From assembly GCA_029834535.1 (NCBI GenBank), contig JAQMWT010000373.1, positions 62,001 through 126,000 on the forward strand: DNA of 64,000 nt. Reading direction: 5' to 3'. Position numbers and translations under genes: made by a program. The notes beneath the pieces were generated by a model, which worked only from the letters and a program-made list of their open reading frames with translations, searched no databases and had not been told where the DNA came from. Of the stretch, positions 31,394-40,553 are shown in pieces; position 1 is the stretch's first letter, and the number at the start of each line of letters is the position of its first letter. The stretch comes from Chrysophaeum taylorii (Eukaryota > Sar > Pelagophyceae > Pelagomonadales > Pelagomonadaceae).

Positions 31394-32073
31394 TTTTTGT
31401 CTGTTTGTTTGTTTGTCTTTAAATGTCGGCTGCTAAGTGGGGGGTGTGTGCGGGAAGCATGAAGGATGTGGGTGGGTTTGTGGGGTAGGAGGGATGTGCC
31501 TGACGGGCGGAGATAAGTACGCGGGACCTAGTCGGGGTCATCGCCGAGTCGTGGGGCAGGCGAAGAGAGGACCAAGGGCCCCGCCCGTAGGTCGGGTGAG
31601 CGGGTTTACGCCGAACTTACTGGGGTTAGAGATTGGGTTTACACCGAATTTATTGGGGTTAGAGATTGGGACTAGGTGAACTTAACGGGAACAGGTGACC
31701 GAACTTACTGGGGTTAGAGATTGGGACTAGGTGAACTTGCTGGCCTGCACTTGTTCTCTCTCTCTACCCCCGAAACATCGTTCGGTCAGTGGTCGGTCGA
31801 TGTTGCTTGCTCGTCAAATAGTCTCGAACAGCACGACGCCGCAATAGTAGTAATGCTGGCGTGTGACGAGCTATTATTAATTCTGGCCTCTCATTCATTG
31901 GCTAGTGCTGACGACGTCCACGTGACTTCCTACACGAACCAACCTGCTTGTCGAGCTCGCGCAGTACAACAAAATCAGCCCCCCAGACTATAGGTATGTC
32001 CCCTCCTGTAGGAGCGATCGATTTACGCTTTTTCACACGACCTGGCACCGTCTCAATTTTAAAAAATAGGAGA
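31394..32073. other. spacer with an extra Helitron 3' end
   Basis: 31607-31753 repeats only the tandem-unit tail (GAACTTACTGGGGTTAGAGATTGGG units) and ends in a second CCTGCACTTGT (31743-31753), so it is a solo 3' end or a leftover of a nested insertion. A GT-rich stretch fills 31394-31600. No gene is supported between 31754 and 32073. Confidence 0.6.
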
Positions 32074-32871
32074 TTAGAGTCGGCCGCCAGAACCGGGAAT
32101 GTTCTCGGGAACTTCGGGGGAAACCTCCGTGGCGTCGGCAGGCGCCGCGGCTTCCTCCTTGGGCTCGTCGTCGGCATGCAGTTCCATCAGCTTGACTAGG
32201 TCGAATTTGGGTTTTTTGAGGACCTTGACCTTCCGGACGTAGACGTTTTGGAGGGGGAAAATGCCCGCGCAGGCCTTTTCGATTTCGGTGCCCATGTACT
32301 CGGGGATGAGTTTGAGGACGAGTTCCTTGAGGTCGCACTTGGAGGCCTCGTCTCGCATGATGTCGACCATTTTCTTTCGGATCTGGCGAACTTGAGCCGA
32401 GTTGGCGTAGCAGAATTTGGCGACCTGGTTGGGCATTTTTGTGGTGAAGGCGATGCAGAAGAGCCGCAGCGTGTAGCCATCGGTGGTCTTGACGTCGACG
32501 TTACCCTCGATCAAAGTCTGCCACTTCTTGATGAGCGACGCGAGCTTATCGCGCGTGAGGTCCATGCCGTGAAAGTTTGTGAGGACGTTGTACCCCTGGA
32601 TCTCCTCGCAGACGAGCTTGATCTTGCGGTAGGCCTGGTCCTCGTCCTTGTTGAGATCCGCGAGGCTAAACTCGAAGACACGACCTTTAAGAGCATCGGA
32701 AGCGACCTTGGTGCCCTGCGTCCTGGTCACGAGGGTCTTCCCGGCCTTGCGCACGCCGAACATCGAGGGGGCCTTGATGTCGTACCACTCCTTTTTCAGG
32801 AACGGATCGCTCGCCTTCTTCTTGCCCCCCTTCTTCGACTTGGTCAGCCGCTTGTTCTTGCCGACGGCCAT
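32074..32871 (-). CDS. RPS3A: ribosomal protein eS1 (RPS3A)
   Basis: 265 residues. The start [11 protein letters not shown] at ATG 32871 matches the universal eS1 N-terminus. The longer frame to 32916 adds unconserved residues and is rejected. Conserved strings include [27 protein letters not shown] and [11 protein letters not shown], with [18 protein letters not shown] near the end. The C-terminal tail is acidic/Ala-rich as in other eukaryotes. It is a small-subunit cytosolic ribosomal protein near the mRNA exit/platform. It is divergently paired with the membrane protein gene across 90 bp. Confidence 0.96.
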   Translation of the reverse strand: MAVGKNKRLTKSKKGGKKKASDPFLKKEWYDIKAPSMFGVRKAGKTLVTRTQGTKVASDALKGRVFEFSLADLNKDEDQAYRKIKLVCEEIQGYNVLTNFHGMDLTRDKLASLIKKWQTLIEGNVDVKTTDGYTLRLFCIAFTTKMPNQVAKFCYANSAQVRQIRKKMVDIMRDEASKCDLKELVLKLIPEYMGTEIEKACAGIFPLQNVYVRKVKVLKKPKFDLVKLMELHADDEPKEEAAAPADATEVSPEVPENIPGSGGRL

Positions 32872-32961
32872 TGTCTCTCTTTCAGCGACAGCAGAAGTAT
32901 CGTCGTCGCTAACCACCTTTTACTTACTACACCAAGAAAGAAAGAAAGAAATAAACCCTCG
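32872..32961. promoter_or_regulatory. 90-bp divergent promoter with telobox-like motif
   Basis: The spacer between eS1 (minus) and the TOM1-like gene (plus) carries GAAAGAAAGAAAGAAA and then AAACCCTC at 32953-32960, one base before the plus-strand ATG at 32962. In plants teloboxes are known upstream of ribosomal protein and translation genes. Here the pairing with eS1 is suggestive. Confidence 0.5.
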
Positions 32962-33822
32962 ATGCGCGGGGGGAAAAACGCCAAGGTGCTGAGGCGGTCG
33001 CCCTTCTTGGAGGCCGTCATGTTCCAGGACTCGTCGAACACGATGAAGCTGCTGAGCTTGCTTTACTTTTGCATGACGCTTCACGCCTTCTCCCAGCTCC
33101 GGCGGAACTGGGGCGCCCTCGACACAAAGTCGTTATTTTTGTTGTCGATGAGCACGGCCTGCGCGTTGCGTTTGATGTGTTTCGTCGGGTTCTGCCTCCT
33201 CGACGAGACGCGGCAACACGTGTCCCCTACATCCTACGTCACCCCCGAGCTCGACATGTACGCGCGAGCAGTGGTCTTGCTGTTCGACATCCCGGATTTC
33301 GTGCTGGTGTCGACCTACGTGCTCCTTCTCGTCGTGTGGGCCGAGTGCTTTGTGGGGAGTCGACGGCACTGGCTGTCGGCGCGGAACTACAAGGAAACCT
33401 GGCACCGGTGCTATTTGGGTTTGAACGTCGTTTTGTATGGAACCCAATTGTCTCTGTATTGCGCGCTCGTGTCGAGCGACAGGACCATCACGCTGCTCTA
33501 CTTGGTACCGGCGATCGCGACGTTTGCGGTGCCGGTGGTGCACTTTGTCTTCTACGTGTTTCTGGCTCTGCGGTTTGCGGGGTTTCCGATGGTGTCGAAC
33601 GCGAAGAAGGACCGATTGGAGCGCCTGACCCGCGTGACCGCGGCCTGGACGGTCGGCCGCGTCTTCTGGGCGACGGCGGTCCTGACCTCGGTGTTTAAAA
33701 AGACCGTCCCCGGCGCGACGGTCGGCGGGGTCGCGATCGTGGCCCTCTTTCTGCTGACGGAAATCTGCCCCTTCATCCTAACTCTCGACTCGGGCCTCCT
33801 CAACAGCCTCCTCGGGGATTGA
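32962..33822 (+). CDS. TOM1/GPR137-like seven-transmembrane protein
   Basis: 286 residues from ATG 32962, chosen because the longer open frame only overlaps eS1 antisense. Seven hydrophobic segments are visible at about residues 26-45, 58-78, 100-125, 150-170, 180-205, 225-245 and 250-275. The LVSTYVLLLVVWAECFVGSR string in the third/fourth segment resembles the motif of the plant TOM1/TOM3 and animal GPR137 family. Members act at vacuole/lysosome membranes, where GPR137 modulates mTORC1-Rag, and TOM1 hosts viral replication complexes. Identification is from pattern only. The gene ends 42 bp from the convergent kinase gene. Confidence 0.7.
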   Translation: MRGGKNAKVLRRSPFLEAVMFQDSSNTMKLLSLLYFCMTLHAFSQLRRNWGALDTKSLFLLSMSTACALRLMCFVGFCLLDETRQHVSPTSYVTPELDMYARAVVLLFDIPDFVLVSTYVLLLVVWAECFVGSRRHWLSARNYKETWHRCYLGLNVVLYGTQLSLYCALVSSDRTITLLYLVPAIATFAVPVVHFVFYVFLALRFAGFPMVSNAKKDRLERLTRVTAAWTVGRVFWATAVLTSVFKKTVPGATVGGVAIVALFLLTEICPFILTLDSGLLNSLLGD

Positions 33823-33864
33823 TTTGATTTGATTTTTGATTTCATTTCATTTCTTTCTTTCTTT

Positions 33865-36192
33865 CTAGACATACACAGTTTGTTGCGGCGGTTGTTGTTG
33901 TTGTTGGGGTCGGGCGGAGGGGGGTCGGCCGAAGCCGCCGAACGCATCGCGGGAGGACGACCCCAGAAGGAGGGCGGCTGCCGTATCCTCGGAGAAGAGC
34001 CCGGCCGCTTCGGGATCCTTGACTCGAAGGTCGGGCTGGCGGACTTTGGCGTCGCGAAGAAAGGTCTCGAGGGGCGGCTCGTTGGCGCCGATGGCGTCGC
34101 CCCAGATCGGTCCCGAAAACCAATGTACCTTGTTGTAGAATCCGTCCGCCCCCAGCCGCAGCTTGGGGTCTTTCTGGAGCAAGAGCTCTAAAGCGTGGCG
34201 CGTCTCGTCTTTGAGGTTGACGATCGTTTTCCACTTTGGTTCTGCCCGCACGATGCGCGCGAAGGTCTCTCGTGTTGTGGCCGCGTGGAAGGGCGGCTGG
34301 CCGGCGCACATCTCGAAGACCAAGCACCCCAGCGCCCAGCAGTCGACGGCGTGGTTGTAGCGCGTCGACGACTTCAACAAAAGCTCGGGAGCGGCGTAAT
34401 CGATCGTGCCGACGAAGCTGCGCTTGCGGAGGTCCCCCCCCCGCACCGAGACCCTCGTGGCGAGGCCGAAGTCGCTCAACGCCACGTGGCCCCGCGCGTC
34501 GACCAGGACGTTCGAGGGCTTGACGTCGCGGTGAATGACGCACGCTTTGTGGACGTGCTCTAAAGCGCACGCGAGCTGAGTCGCGACCATCTTGGCCGCG
34601 CGCCGTCCATACCTCCGTGTCTGGGAGTCTTTGGCCAGAACCGAATGGAGAGACCCGTTCGGGTAGAAGTCCATCGCGATATAGAGCTTGGAGGCGCTGT
34701 GGAAGGCGAACCGGAGACGAGCGACGAACGGCATCGTCCGTTGTTGGGAAAGTCTGTCCAGAACGTCCCTTTCCAGACGCGCCATCGACTCGGCCCGCTG
34801 CCCCACGAGCCGCCGTTTCTCCAGGACTTTGATCGCAAATATCTGGCCGTCGCTCCGGCGCTTCGCCAGCGCCACGACCCCGAAACTGCCCCTCCCCAAC
34901 ACCCTATACGGCTCGAAATCCGCCGGCACGAACGGCTGCGCGGACAACTCGAGATTCGCGGCGCCCGCGCGTCGCATCGCCCGTTCCACGAGGTCCGAGG
35001 GATGATCGTCGGCGACGACCTCCTTCTTTTTCTTCCGCTTCATCATCATCGGGTTGATGCGGAAAATAGCGCTGGCGAGAGCGGTGCGCCGCAGTTTGCT
35101 CGGCGCCTTGTGCTCGGGCGTCGGCGGCGGCGGCGGGTGTGCTTCTACCTTTTCTTCGGGAATCTCTTCTACCTTCTCCTCAGGAGGTGGTGGTGGTGGA
35201 GTCCTCGGAATAATCGCGGGGGGCTCCTCCTCCTCTTCTTCTTCTTCTTCTTCCAGCAGGACCGCGGACGCGACCCTGGTCTCGACGTCCGAGCGGATCG
35301 AGGACAGACATTGGCTCGCGCGCTGACCGGGTTCGCGGCCGAGATTCGCCTGCTTGGCCGCGCGCTGCGTGACCCACACCCAAAACCCGTCGCGGCGCTT
35401 GTCGCCGTCGAACAGGAGCTGCCGCGCCAGCTTGGCCGCGTTCGAGGCGGCGCGCGTGATGCGTTCGGGATCGTCTAGCTCGGAAGAATCAGAGTCGAGC
35501 GCGGTGAGCGTCGCGCGCGCCGCCTCTTCCACCAGAGTCCACGCCGTGAGCGAAAAGGCTTCGCGAGTAAAGGTAACGTCAGAGAACTCGTCCTCCTCCA
35601 CCACTTCGGTCTCGATGATCCAGTTCGCCAGCGCGTCGGCGGTCGCCGCGCCCAACGCCCGGAACGCGGCCTCGATCGACTCGACGTCGAAACCGATCGC
35701 TCTCAAAGTGGCTCGCGCTTCCTCCACGGATTCCTCCTTGCGCGGCATCATCTTCGCCGCCGTCCTGAGGGCCCGCGAGAATTCGAGCCCCTGCTCGGAG
35801 TCGCCGAACCTCACCCCAAACATCGGAAGGTCTTCGCCGCAGCTCAATTCGCCAAAGGTCGTCGCCCGAGTCGTCACCTCGCCCTCAGCATCCGCGAAAT
35901 CGAGCTGCGCGTCGGGCCCCACGGTCGACGCGATCGCGAGCTCGCCCGTCGCGGGATCCACGGCCGCAATCCGCAACATGTTCGCGCTGCCCTCGACGAG
36001 GTAAAGCATCATCCACTCGCCGCGCGCCAGCTCGCGCCACGACTCGTCGGCGTCCAACTCGTACGCGCACACCTGCGCCGTCGCCACCACGCGCTCGGGC
36101 TCCTCCACCTTGCTCTCGATCGCATCCCACTCCACCTCCTTGCTCCGCAACAGCCACGCCTTGTCCTCCTCGATGCTCGAGCTCCACTCCAT
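33865..36192 (-). CDS. AGC-type protein kinase with WH1-like and UBA-like N-terminal domains
   Basis: 775 residues. Residues about 40-150 resemble a WH1/EVH1 or PH-like fold (WMMLYLVEG, then GLEFSRALRTA at its end). Residues about 155-200 resemble a UBA helix bundle (ARATLRAIGFDVESIEAAFR). A helical segment and an acidic/proline linker follow. The kinase domain spans about 425-700: GRGSFGVVALAK, FAIKVLEK (VAIK lysine), HRDVKPSNVLVD catalytic loop, DFGLATR, and GTIDYAAPELLL activation segment. The end carries an AGC-tail-like segment with NEPPLETFLRD. All catalytic residues are present. The WH1-like domain would target proline-rich partners, and UBA would bind ubiquitin. The combination is unusual for AGC kinases and is inferred from sequence pattern. 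Confidence 0.82.
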   Translation of the reverse strand: MEWSSSIEEDKAWLLRSKEVEWDAIESKVEEPERVVATAQVCAYELDADESWRELARGEWMMLYLVEGSANMLRIAAVDPATGELAIASTVGPDAQLDFADAEGEVTTRATTFGELSCGEDLPMFGVRFGDSEQGLEFSRALRTAAKMMPRKEESVEEARATLRAIGFDVESIEAAFRALGAATADALANWIIETEVVEEDEFSDVTFTREAFSLTAWTLVEEAARATLTALDSDSSELDDPERITRAASNAAKLARQLLFDGDKRRDGFWVWVTQRAAKQANLGREPGQRASQCLSSIRSDVETRVASAVLLEEEEEEEEEEPPAIIPRTPPPPPPEEKVEEIPEEKVEAHPPPPPTPEHKAPSKLRRTALASAIFRINPMMMKRKKKKEVVADDHPSDLVERAMRRAGAANLELSAQPFVPADFEPYRVLGRGSFGVVALAKRRSDGQIFAIKVLEKRRLVGQRAESMARLERDVLDRLSQQRTMPFVARLRFAFHSASKLYIAMDFYPNGSLHSVLAKDSQTRRYGRRAAKMVATQLACALEHVHKACVIHRDVKPSNVLVDARGHVALSDFGLATRVSVRGGDLRKRSFVGTIDYAAPELLLKSSTRYNHAVDCWALGCLVFEMCAGQPPFHAATTRETFARIVRAEPKWKTIVNLKDETRHALELLLQKDPKLRLGADGFYNKVHWFSGPIWGDAIGANEPPLETFLRDAKVRQPDLRVKDPEAAGLFSEDTAAALLLGSSSRDAFGGFGRPPSARPQQQQQPPQQTVYV

Positions 36193-36597
36193 CTCTGTAC
36201 GTTTTTTTTTATTAACAAATTAACAAATAAATAAATAAATAAACCGACCTCTGGTGGTGGTGGTGGTGGAACGTTTGGAATAATAATAATAATAACTTGT
36301 GAAGGGGGTGGATAAAAAGGGCCTCTTCCTTCCTTCCTTCCTTCCTTCCTTCCTTCCTTCTAGGAGGGAGGGTGGTGCGACCGACGCGCTGGCTGGCGGG
36401 ACACTTTTTCCACACCTTTAGTAGAGCGGACTCGGGTCGAGAGAGTCGCGAACCTCCGAGAGATTCGCTTCTTGGAAAAGGTGCTGGCGTTGCGCATTTG
36501 CGTTAGATGATTCCCAAACAAAACACACAACAACGGTTTTGAGATTACGTTGTTGGAAACTGTATAGTTTCCAACGGACCTTAGGAAACGAAGCGGA
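36193..36597. promoter_or_regulatory. divergent spacer with TTCC repeat and a 24-bp inverted repeat
   Basis: 405 bp between the kinase and O-fucosyltransferase-like genes. A TTCC tetranucleotide run spans 36324-36360. A perfect palindrome has arms GTTGGAAACT (36552-36561) and AGTTTCCAAC (36566-36575) with a 4-base loop, and ends 22 bp before the next ATG. It could be a dimeric operator or a 5' UTR hairpin. Confidence 0.45.
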
Positions 36598-37767
36598 ATG
36601 CGATTTTTTTTTCTGGTCGTCGTCGTCGCTGTCAAGGCGTACATGGCGGCGGCCCACGACCAAATAGGAGGCCACCACCACACCTTGAACAACCTCTCGC
36701 GGGCCAAGGTTCGTCTCGAGGAGAAGGAAATTGACGACGTCGTCGTCGTCGTTTCCTTCGCTTCGCAGCTTGCGAAATGCCGTTGCGTGGTTGGTAGACC
36801 TCTGTCGCGTTTTTACGTGTTCGACACCGCCGGGGAAATAGAAAGCGGCTTGCAGCACCAGCTCTCGAACCTCCGCGCCGTGCTGGCCGAGGGTTTAGGT
36901 CTCGGGAGAGCCGTGCTTTTGCGAGCGCCAGCGCTTTCGAGAGAACACAACTTTGGGCGGCCGTTCCGGCACATTCGGTGGAGCGACTACGTCCACTTGA
37001 ACCGCTCGACCTTTCGGACAAAGTACTGCCACGGGTTCGTGGCCGACTGCGTCGCGGACGTCACCGAACGGCAGCTCGTAAAACTGCTGGCCGCGTTGCC
37101 GCAATCAACCGTGACCTACCGGTCCGGTCCTGTCCCGCCGGAAACAAACGCCCGCAGCGGAATCCTCGTCCGCGGACCTCGTCGCGACGACGACAAGGTG
37201 ACCCTCGTTCGGAAACTTCCGGGGTTTCCCGAGATGGTGGCGAGACAGCAGCTCAAGTTGACGACGGCGGCCCCTCCCGAAATTGCCGACGCCGTGCCTC
37301 TTGTGCTTCGGTGGCTCCGGTCGAGCGATACCTTTGCGGTCGTGCACGTGAGACGCGGCGACAAAATCCAGAGTCGCAAAAAGTACTGCCCTCGGGAAAT
37401 GCGGCTCGCGACCAGCCCCGACCACATCCGGGCCGTGCTCGAGAGAGCGCGGATTCCCCCGAACTCTAAGGTCTACGTCATGTCCGACGAGGCCCCCGCT
37501 CACTTTCAGCCCCTCAAGCCCCGCTTCGACTTGAGGACCCATGCCGACTTTCCGCACCTCCACAAGCTCGTGGCCGGATGCCGCGGAGACGGGGAGGTCC
37601 AAAGCTGCGAGAACTACCTCCTCTTTGCCATCGAGCGCGAGGTCTTGGCGAGCGTGCCGCCCTCCTCCCGCATCCTCACCATTCCGCGGCCCCACGACCT
37701 CCGCCACCACCCAATCACCCTCATGTCCGATTTCCTCGGCCCAAACAAGCCCTGCGCGGCCCTTTGA
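36598..37767 (+). CDS. GDP-fucose protein O-fucosyltransferase-like enzyme
   Basis: 389 residues with an N-terminal hydrophobic signal segment (FFFLVVVVAVKAYMAAA). Family features are FDTAGEIESGLQHQLSNLR (the donor-side start of the catalytic domain), the VVHVRRGDK motif (about residue 240) equivalent to the HxRRxD loop of O-fucosyltransferases, a KVYVMSDE strand, and SCENYLLFAIEREVLA near the C-terminus. The enzyme would act in the ER or Golgi lumen, transferring fucose to protein. The acceptor is unknown. Its stop lies 40 bp upstream of the LCB1 start on the same strand. Confidence 0.75.
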   Translation: MRFFFLVVVVAVKAYMAAAHDQIGGHHHTLNNLSRAKVRLEEKEIDDVVVVVSFASQLAKCRCVVGRPLSRFYVFDTAGEIESGLQHQLSNLRAVLAEGLGLGRAVLLRAPALSREHNFGRPFRHIRWSDYVHLNRSTFRTKYCHGFVADCVADVTERQLVKLLAALPQSTVTYRSGPVPPETNARSGILVRGPRRDDDKVTLVRKLPGFPEMVARQQLKLTTAAPPEIADAVPLVLRWLRSSDTFAVVHVRRGDKIQSRKKYCPREMRLATSPDHIRAVLERARIPPNSKVYVMSDEAPAHFQPLKPRFDLRTHADFPHLHKLVAGCRGDGEVQSCENYLLFAIEREVLASVPPSSRILTIPRPHDLRHHPITLMSDFLGPNKPCAAL

Positions 37768-37807
37768 GTGACTGATTGATTACACCACCAAAAAAGAAGA
37801 AAGAAAG

Positions 37808-39253
37808 ATGCGGTGGTGGTGGCCGGCGAAACAACAACAAATTATCACAGCGCCGCCGCCGGCGCCTCCTCCGGCGAGTTGGGTGCGCGAGGTGTTGGGC
37901 CAGGTGTCGTGGCTGCCGCGGGCGTACGCCGAGTGGTGGCGGCGGCTTCTGCGCGAATCGCCAGAGCACGTCGCCGTCGAGACGTTGTTGATTATTTTCG
38001 TAGTGTTCTTGCTCTTTGGGTGGCGCAAAAAGAAAGAGGCCGCGCCGTTGAGCGAGCAGGAGATCGAGGAACTGTGCGCCGAGTGGGAGCCCGAGCCCCT
38101 CGTGCCGTTGTTGAAGAAAAAAACGACCGCGGTCGTGACGGCGTACGGCCCGGGCGCGGTCGCGATCGACGGACGAACACTCCTGAACTTCGGCGCCCTC
38201 GACTGCCTCGGGATGTCGCTCGAGCCACGGCTCAAGGAGGCTGCAACCGCGGCGCTCCGCAAGTACGGGTGCGGCTCCTGCGGTCCGCGCGGATTTTACG
38301 GCTCGATAGACCTGCACGTCGAGTTGGAGAAAAAGGTGGCGGCCTTTTTTGGCGCCGAGAAAGCCATCGCCTTTTCGGACGCCTCGAGCTGCGCGACCTC
38401 GACGGTCGCGGCCTTTGCGAAGCGGGGGGATCTTTTGCTCGTTGACTTTGGGGTGTCAGAACCGCTCCAAACCGGGTGCGTGCTGTCGCGCGCGCAGGTC
38501 GTCGTCTTCCGGGACGCCGACGAGCTGGAACGCACGATGATATCGATCGAACGCGACGATTTTGCGAAGAAGAGGACGCCGGGGTCGCAGCGCCGGTTCG
38601 TCGTGTGCGAGGCGATATCCCGCGACTTTGGGACGGTCGCGCCTCTGTCGAGAATCGTCGATTTAAAAAATAAGTTTGGCTATCGGCTGATCCTCGACGA
38701 GAGCCTCACCTTTGCGACCACCGGAGCCACGGGCCGCGGCATCAAGGAGGAGCTCGGGCTTCCCTCCGATGCTGTCGAGATAACGACCATCGATCTCGGG
38801 CCCGCGCTCGGCAGCGTCGGCGGAATCTGCGTCGGCACGAAAGAAGTCATCGATCATCAACGTCTCTCGGGTGCGGGGTATTGCTTCTCCGCCGCGGCGC
38901 CGCCCTTCGTTTCGGCGGCCGCGATGGCTGCGCTCGATATCGTCCCCGAACGACTCCCCCGCCTCCGCGAAAACGTTAAGTTTCTCCACGATCAGCTTTC
39001 GTCCGTCGCGGGACTCTCCAAACTCAGCGCTTACCCGAGCCCCGTTATTTTCCTCGCGAATCCAAATAAACCCCTTCGCACCATCGTCGACGTCCTCAAA
39101 ACAAAAGGCTTTGCCCTCGCCCTCGCCCACGACAACAACCTCAAGTCTCTCCTCCCCCCGCGCTCCCCGGCCATCCGCGTCGCCATCAGCGCCCGCCACT
39201 CCAAGCCCCAACTCACCTCCCTCAGCGACTTCCTCCTCAAAATCCAGCCGTAA
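37808..39253 (+). CDS. LCB1: serine palmitoyltransferase subunit 1 (LCB1)
   Basis: 481 residues. A tryptophan- and proline-rich N-terminus precedes a transmembrane helix (about 58-75, VETLLIIFVVFLLFGW), as in LCB1. The aminotransferase-fold domain has the hallmark KYGCGSCGPRGFYGSIDLHV (about 155) and GAEKAIAFSDASS. Where the catalytic partner LCB2 has the PLP lysine, this sequence has ITTIDLGPALGSVGG, with no lysine, confirming the non-catalytic LCB1 type. LCB1 and LCB2 together condense serine with palmitoyl-CoA at the ER, the committed step of sphingolipid synthesis. Start ATG 37808 is 40 bp after the preceding stop. Confidence 0.92.
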   Translation: MRWWWPAKQQQIITAPPPAPPPASWVREVLGQVSWLPRAYAEWWRRLLRESPEHVAVETLLIIFVVFLLFGWRKKKEAAPLSEQEIEELCAEWEPEPLVPLLKKKTTAVVTAYGPGAVAIDGRTLLNFGALDCLGMSLEPRLKEAATAALRKYGCGSCGPRGFYGSIDLHVELEKKVAAFFGAEKAIAFSDASSCATSTVAAFAKRGDLLLVDFGVSEPLQTGCVLSRAQVVVFRDADELERTMISIERDDFAKKRTPGSQRRFVVCEAISRDFGTVAPLSRIVDLKNKFGYRLILDESLTFATTGATGRGIKEELGLPSDAVEITTIDLGPALGSVGGICVGTKEVIDHQRLSGAGYCFSAAAPPFVSAAAMAALDIVPERLPRLRENVKFLHDQLSSVAGLSKLSAYPSPVIFLANPNKPLRTIVDVLKTKGFALALAHDNNLKSLLPPRSPAIRVAISARHSKPQLTSLSDFLLKIQP

Positions 39254-40553
39254 TATTCTACTTTTATTATTATTATTATTATTATGGAAAGACCGAGCCC
39301 CCCATACTCTTCACCGACTTCCTCCTCCAGCCGCGATTCTTTGTATTTTTAAGATTCTTTTTACGGAGCGAGCACGGCTCTGGTGGTGGTGGTGGTGGTG
39401 GTGGTGGTGGTGGTGGTACGAGAGACTGTACCCGTGGGGCGCGACGTGCGCACCTCCTCCTCGCGCTACCGTTCGTGGCGTCGGGCATCGACAAGACGAA
39501 GAAGAAGACAGCTGCTCTAGCGCGGCGGCAGCGATGGCGCAAGAGGCGAATACAATGAAATGCGACCGGATCGGGCAGCTAGAAACGAAGTCATCACGCA
39601 AGCAAGGTAAGGAGGTTGTGTGAGCCCATGCGTGCCGATTCATTTTACCTCGAGATCTACGTGCCAACCACGCGGGGCATTGTTTGCATGCCCTTCGGGC
39701 CTGCTTTTGAAGTTTCGCTAATGAACTCGTCGATCCAAGATCGAGACAGGGACAATTAATTTTCCGAGCCGAGCAACAACAACGAGGTCGAATCCTCTTA
39801 CGCGTTCGCTACCGATACTTTACAATGCTTTTGCTTTTGTTGCCTAATTCCCCAGGACGCCGGCGACGATAATGTGGCGCGGCGATACACTTCGCCGAGA
39901 TTATTACTGGTTTGGGAAATTATATAATGGAAGTGGGAGTTGTACGACGGCGGTAGTGGTTCTGCGAGGTCAACAGCACCGTGCCGCTACCGTTCGCCAG
40001 GGTTAGCCCCTGTGTTGATGCGCAGCCCGTATGCGATACATTTCGGGCGAGAGTATTCCAGCCTTAATCGTCGCAGGCCCTCCAGGCCTCTCGGGCACGC
40101 ACTGCGGCGTCGAAAGCCGTTCAGAAAATGGGTTTGATTGATGATGTGCAGGGGTTCCAGGATCGCAATGTAGCCGTAATGATAAGGGTTACAAGTTTTG
40201 CAGCACAGCGTGGTGACACCCCCTCTAGATCAGCCCCGCCCCGTCTTCACCCCCAACACCTGACGGGATACCCACTTCCGCCTACCAGACACATCCCTCA
40301 TGTCTCCACACAACGCACCAAAATCCTCAAGCGCCCCAGCGCGCACACCCACCCACCCCTCTTAGCAGTCGGCCTTTAAAAAACCTCTCGATCCTTCTTC
40401 TTAAGACTGTGCTATCTCTGGTTCTCCAAGCCAAGCCCGACCACAAAAACAAGCAACCGGAAAAAAACGGCAGCGTGCGAATGCACACTCGGCGGTGGCT
40501 GGCCCGGTGGTCTTGCTAATTTAATGGGGCTCGTGCCTACGTATTTGCATATA
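39254..40553. other. 1.3 kb without a gene, simple repeats and a dispersed repeat
   Basis: Contains ATT units (39263-39285), GGT units (39381-39418) and the first copy of a dispersed repeat (39876-40165). Open frames here are low-complexity products of the repeats. Nothing else is recognised. Confidence 0.6.
39876..40165. repeat. dispersed repeat, copy A
   Basis: About 290 bp closely similar to 45171-45370 plus 46027-46137. Shared strings include TTCGCCGAGATTATTACTGG, GGAGTTGTACGACGGCGGTA, CCGTTCGCCAGGGTTAGCCC and CGGCGTCGAAAGC. In copy B the two halves are separated by about 650 bp. Orientation and class of the repeat are unknown. Confidence 0.65.

Noticed and set aside
32248-32961. Upstream extension of the TOM1-like frame
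   Set aside because: It is antisense to the eS1 gene, and the ATG at 32962 follows a telobox-like motif and precedes the first membrane segment.
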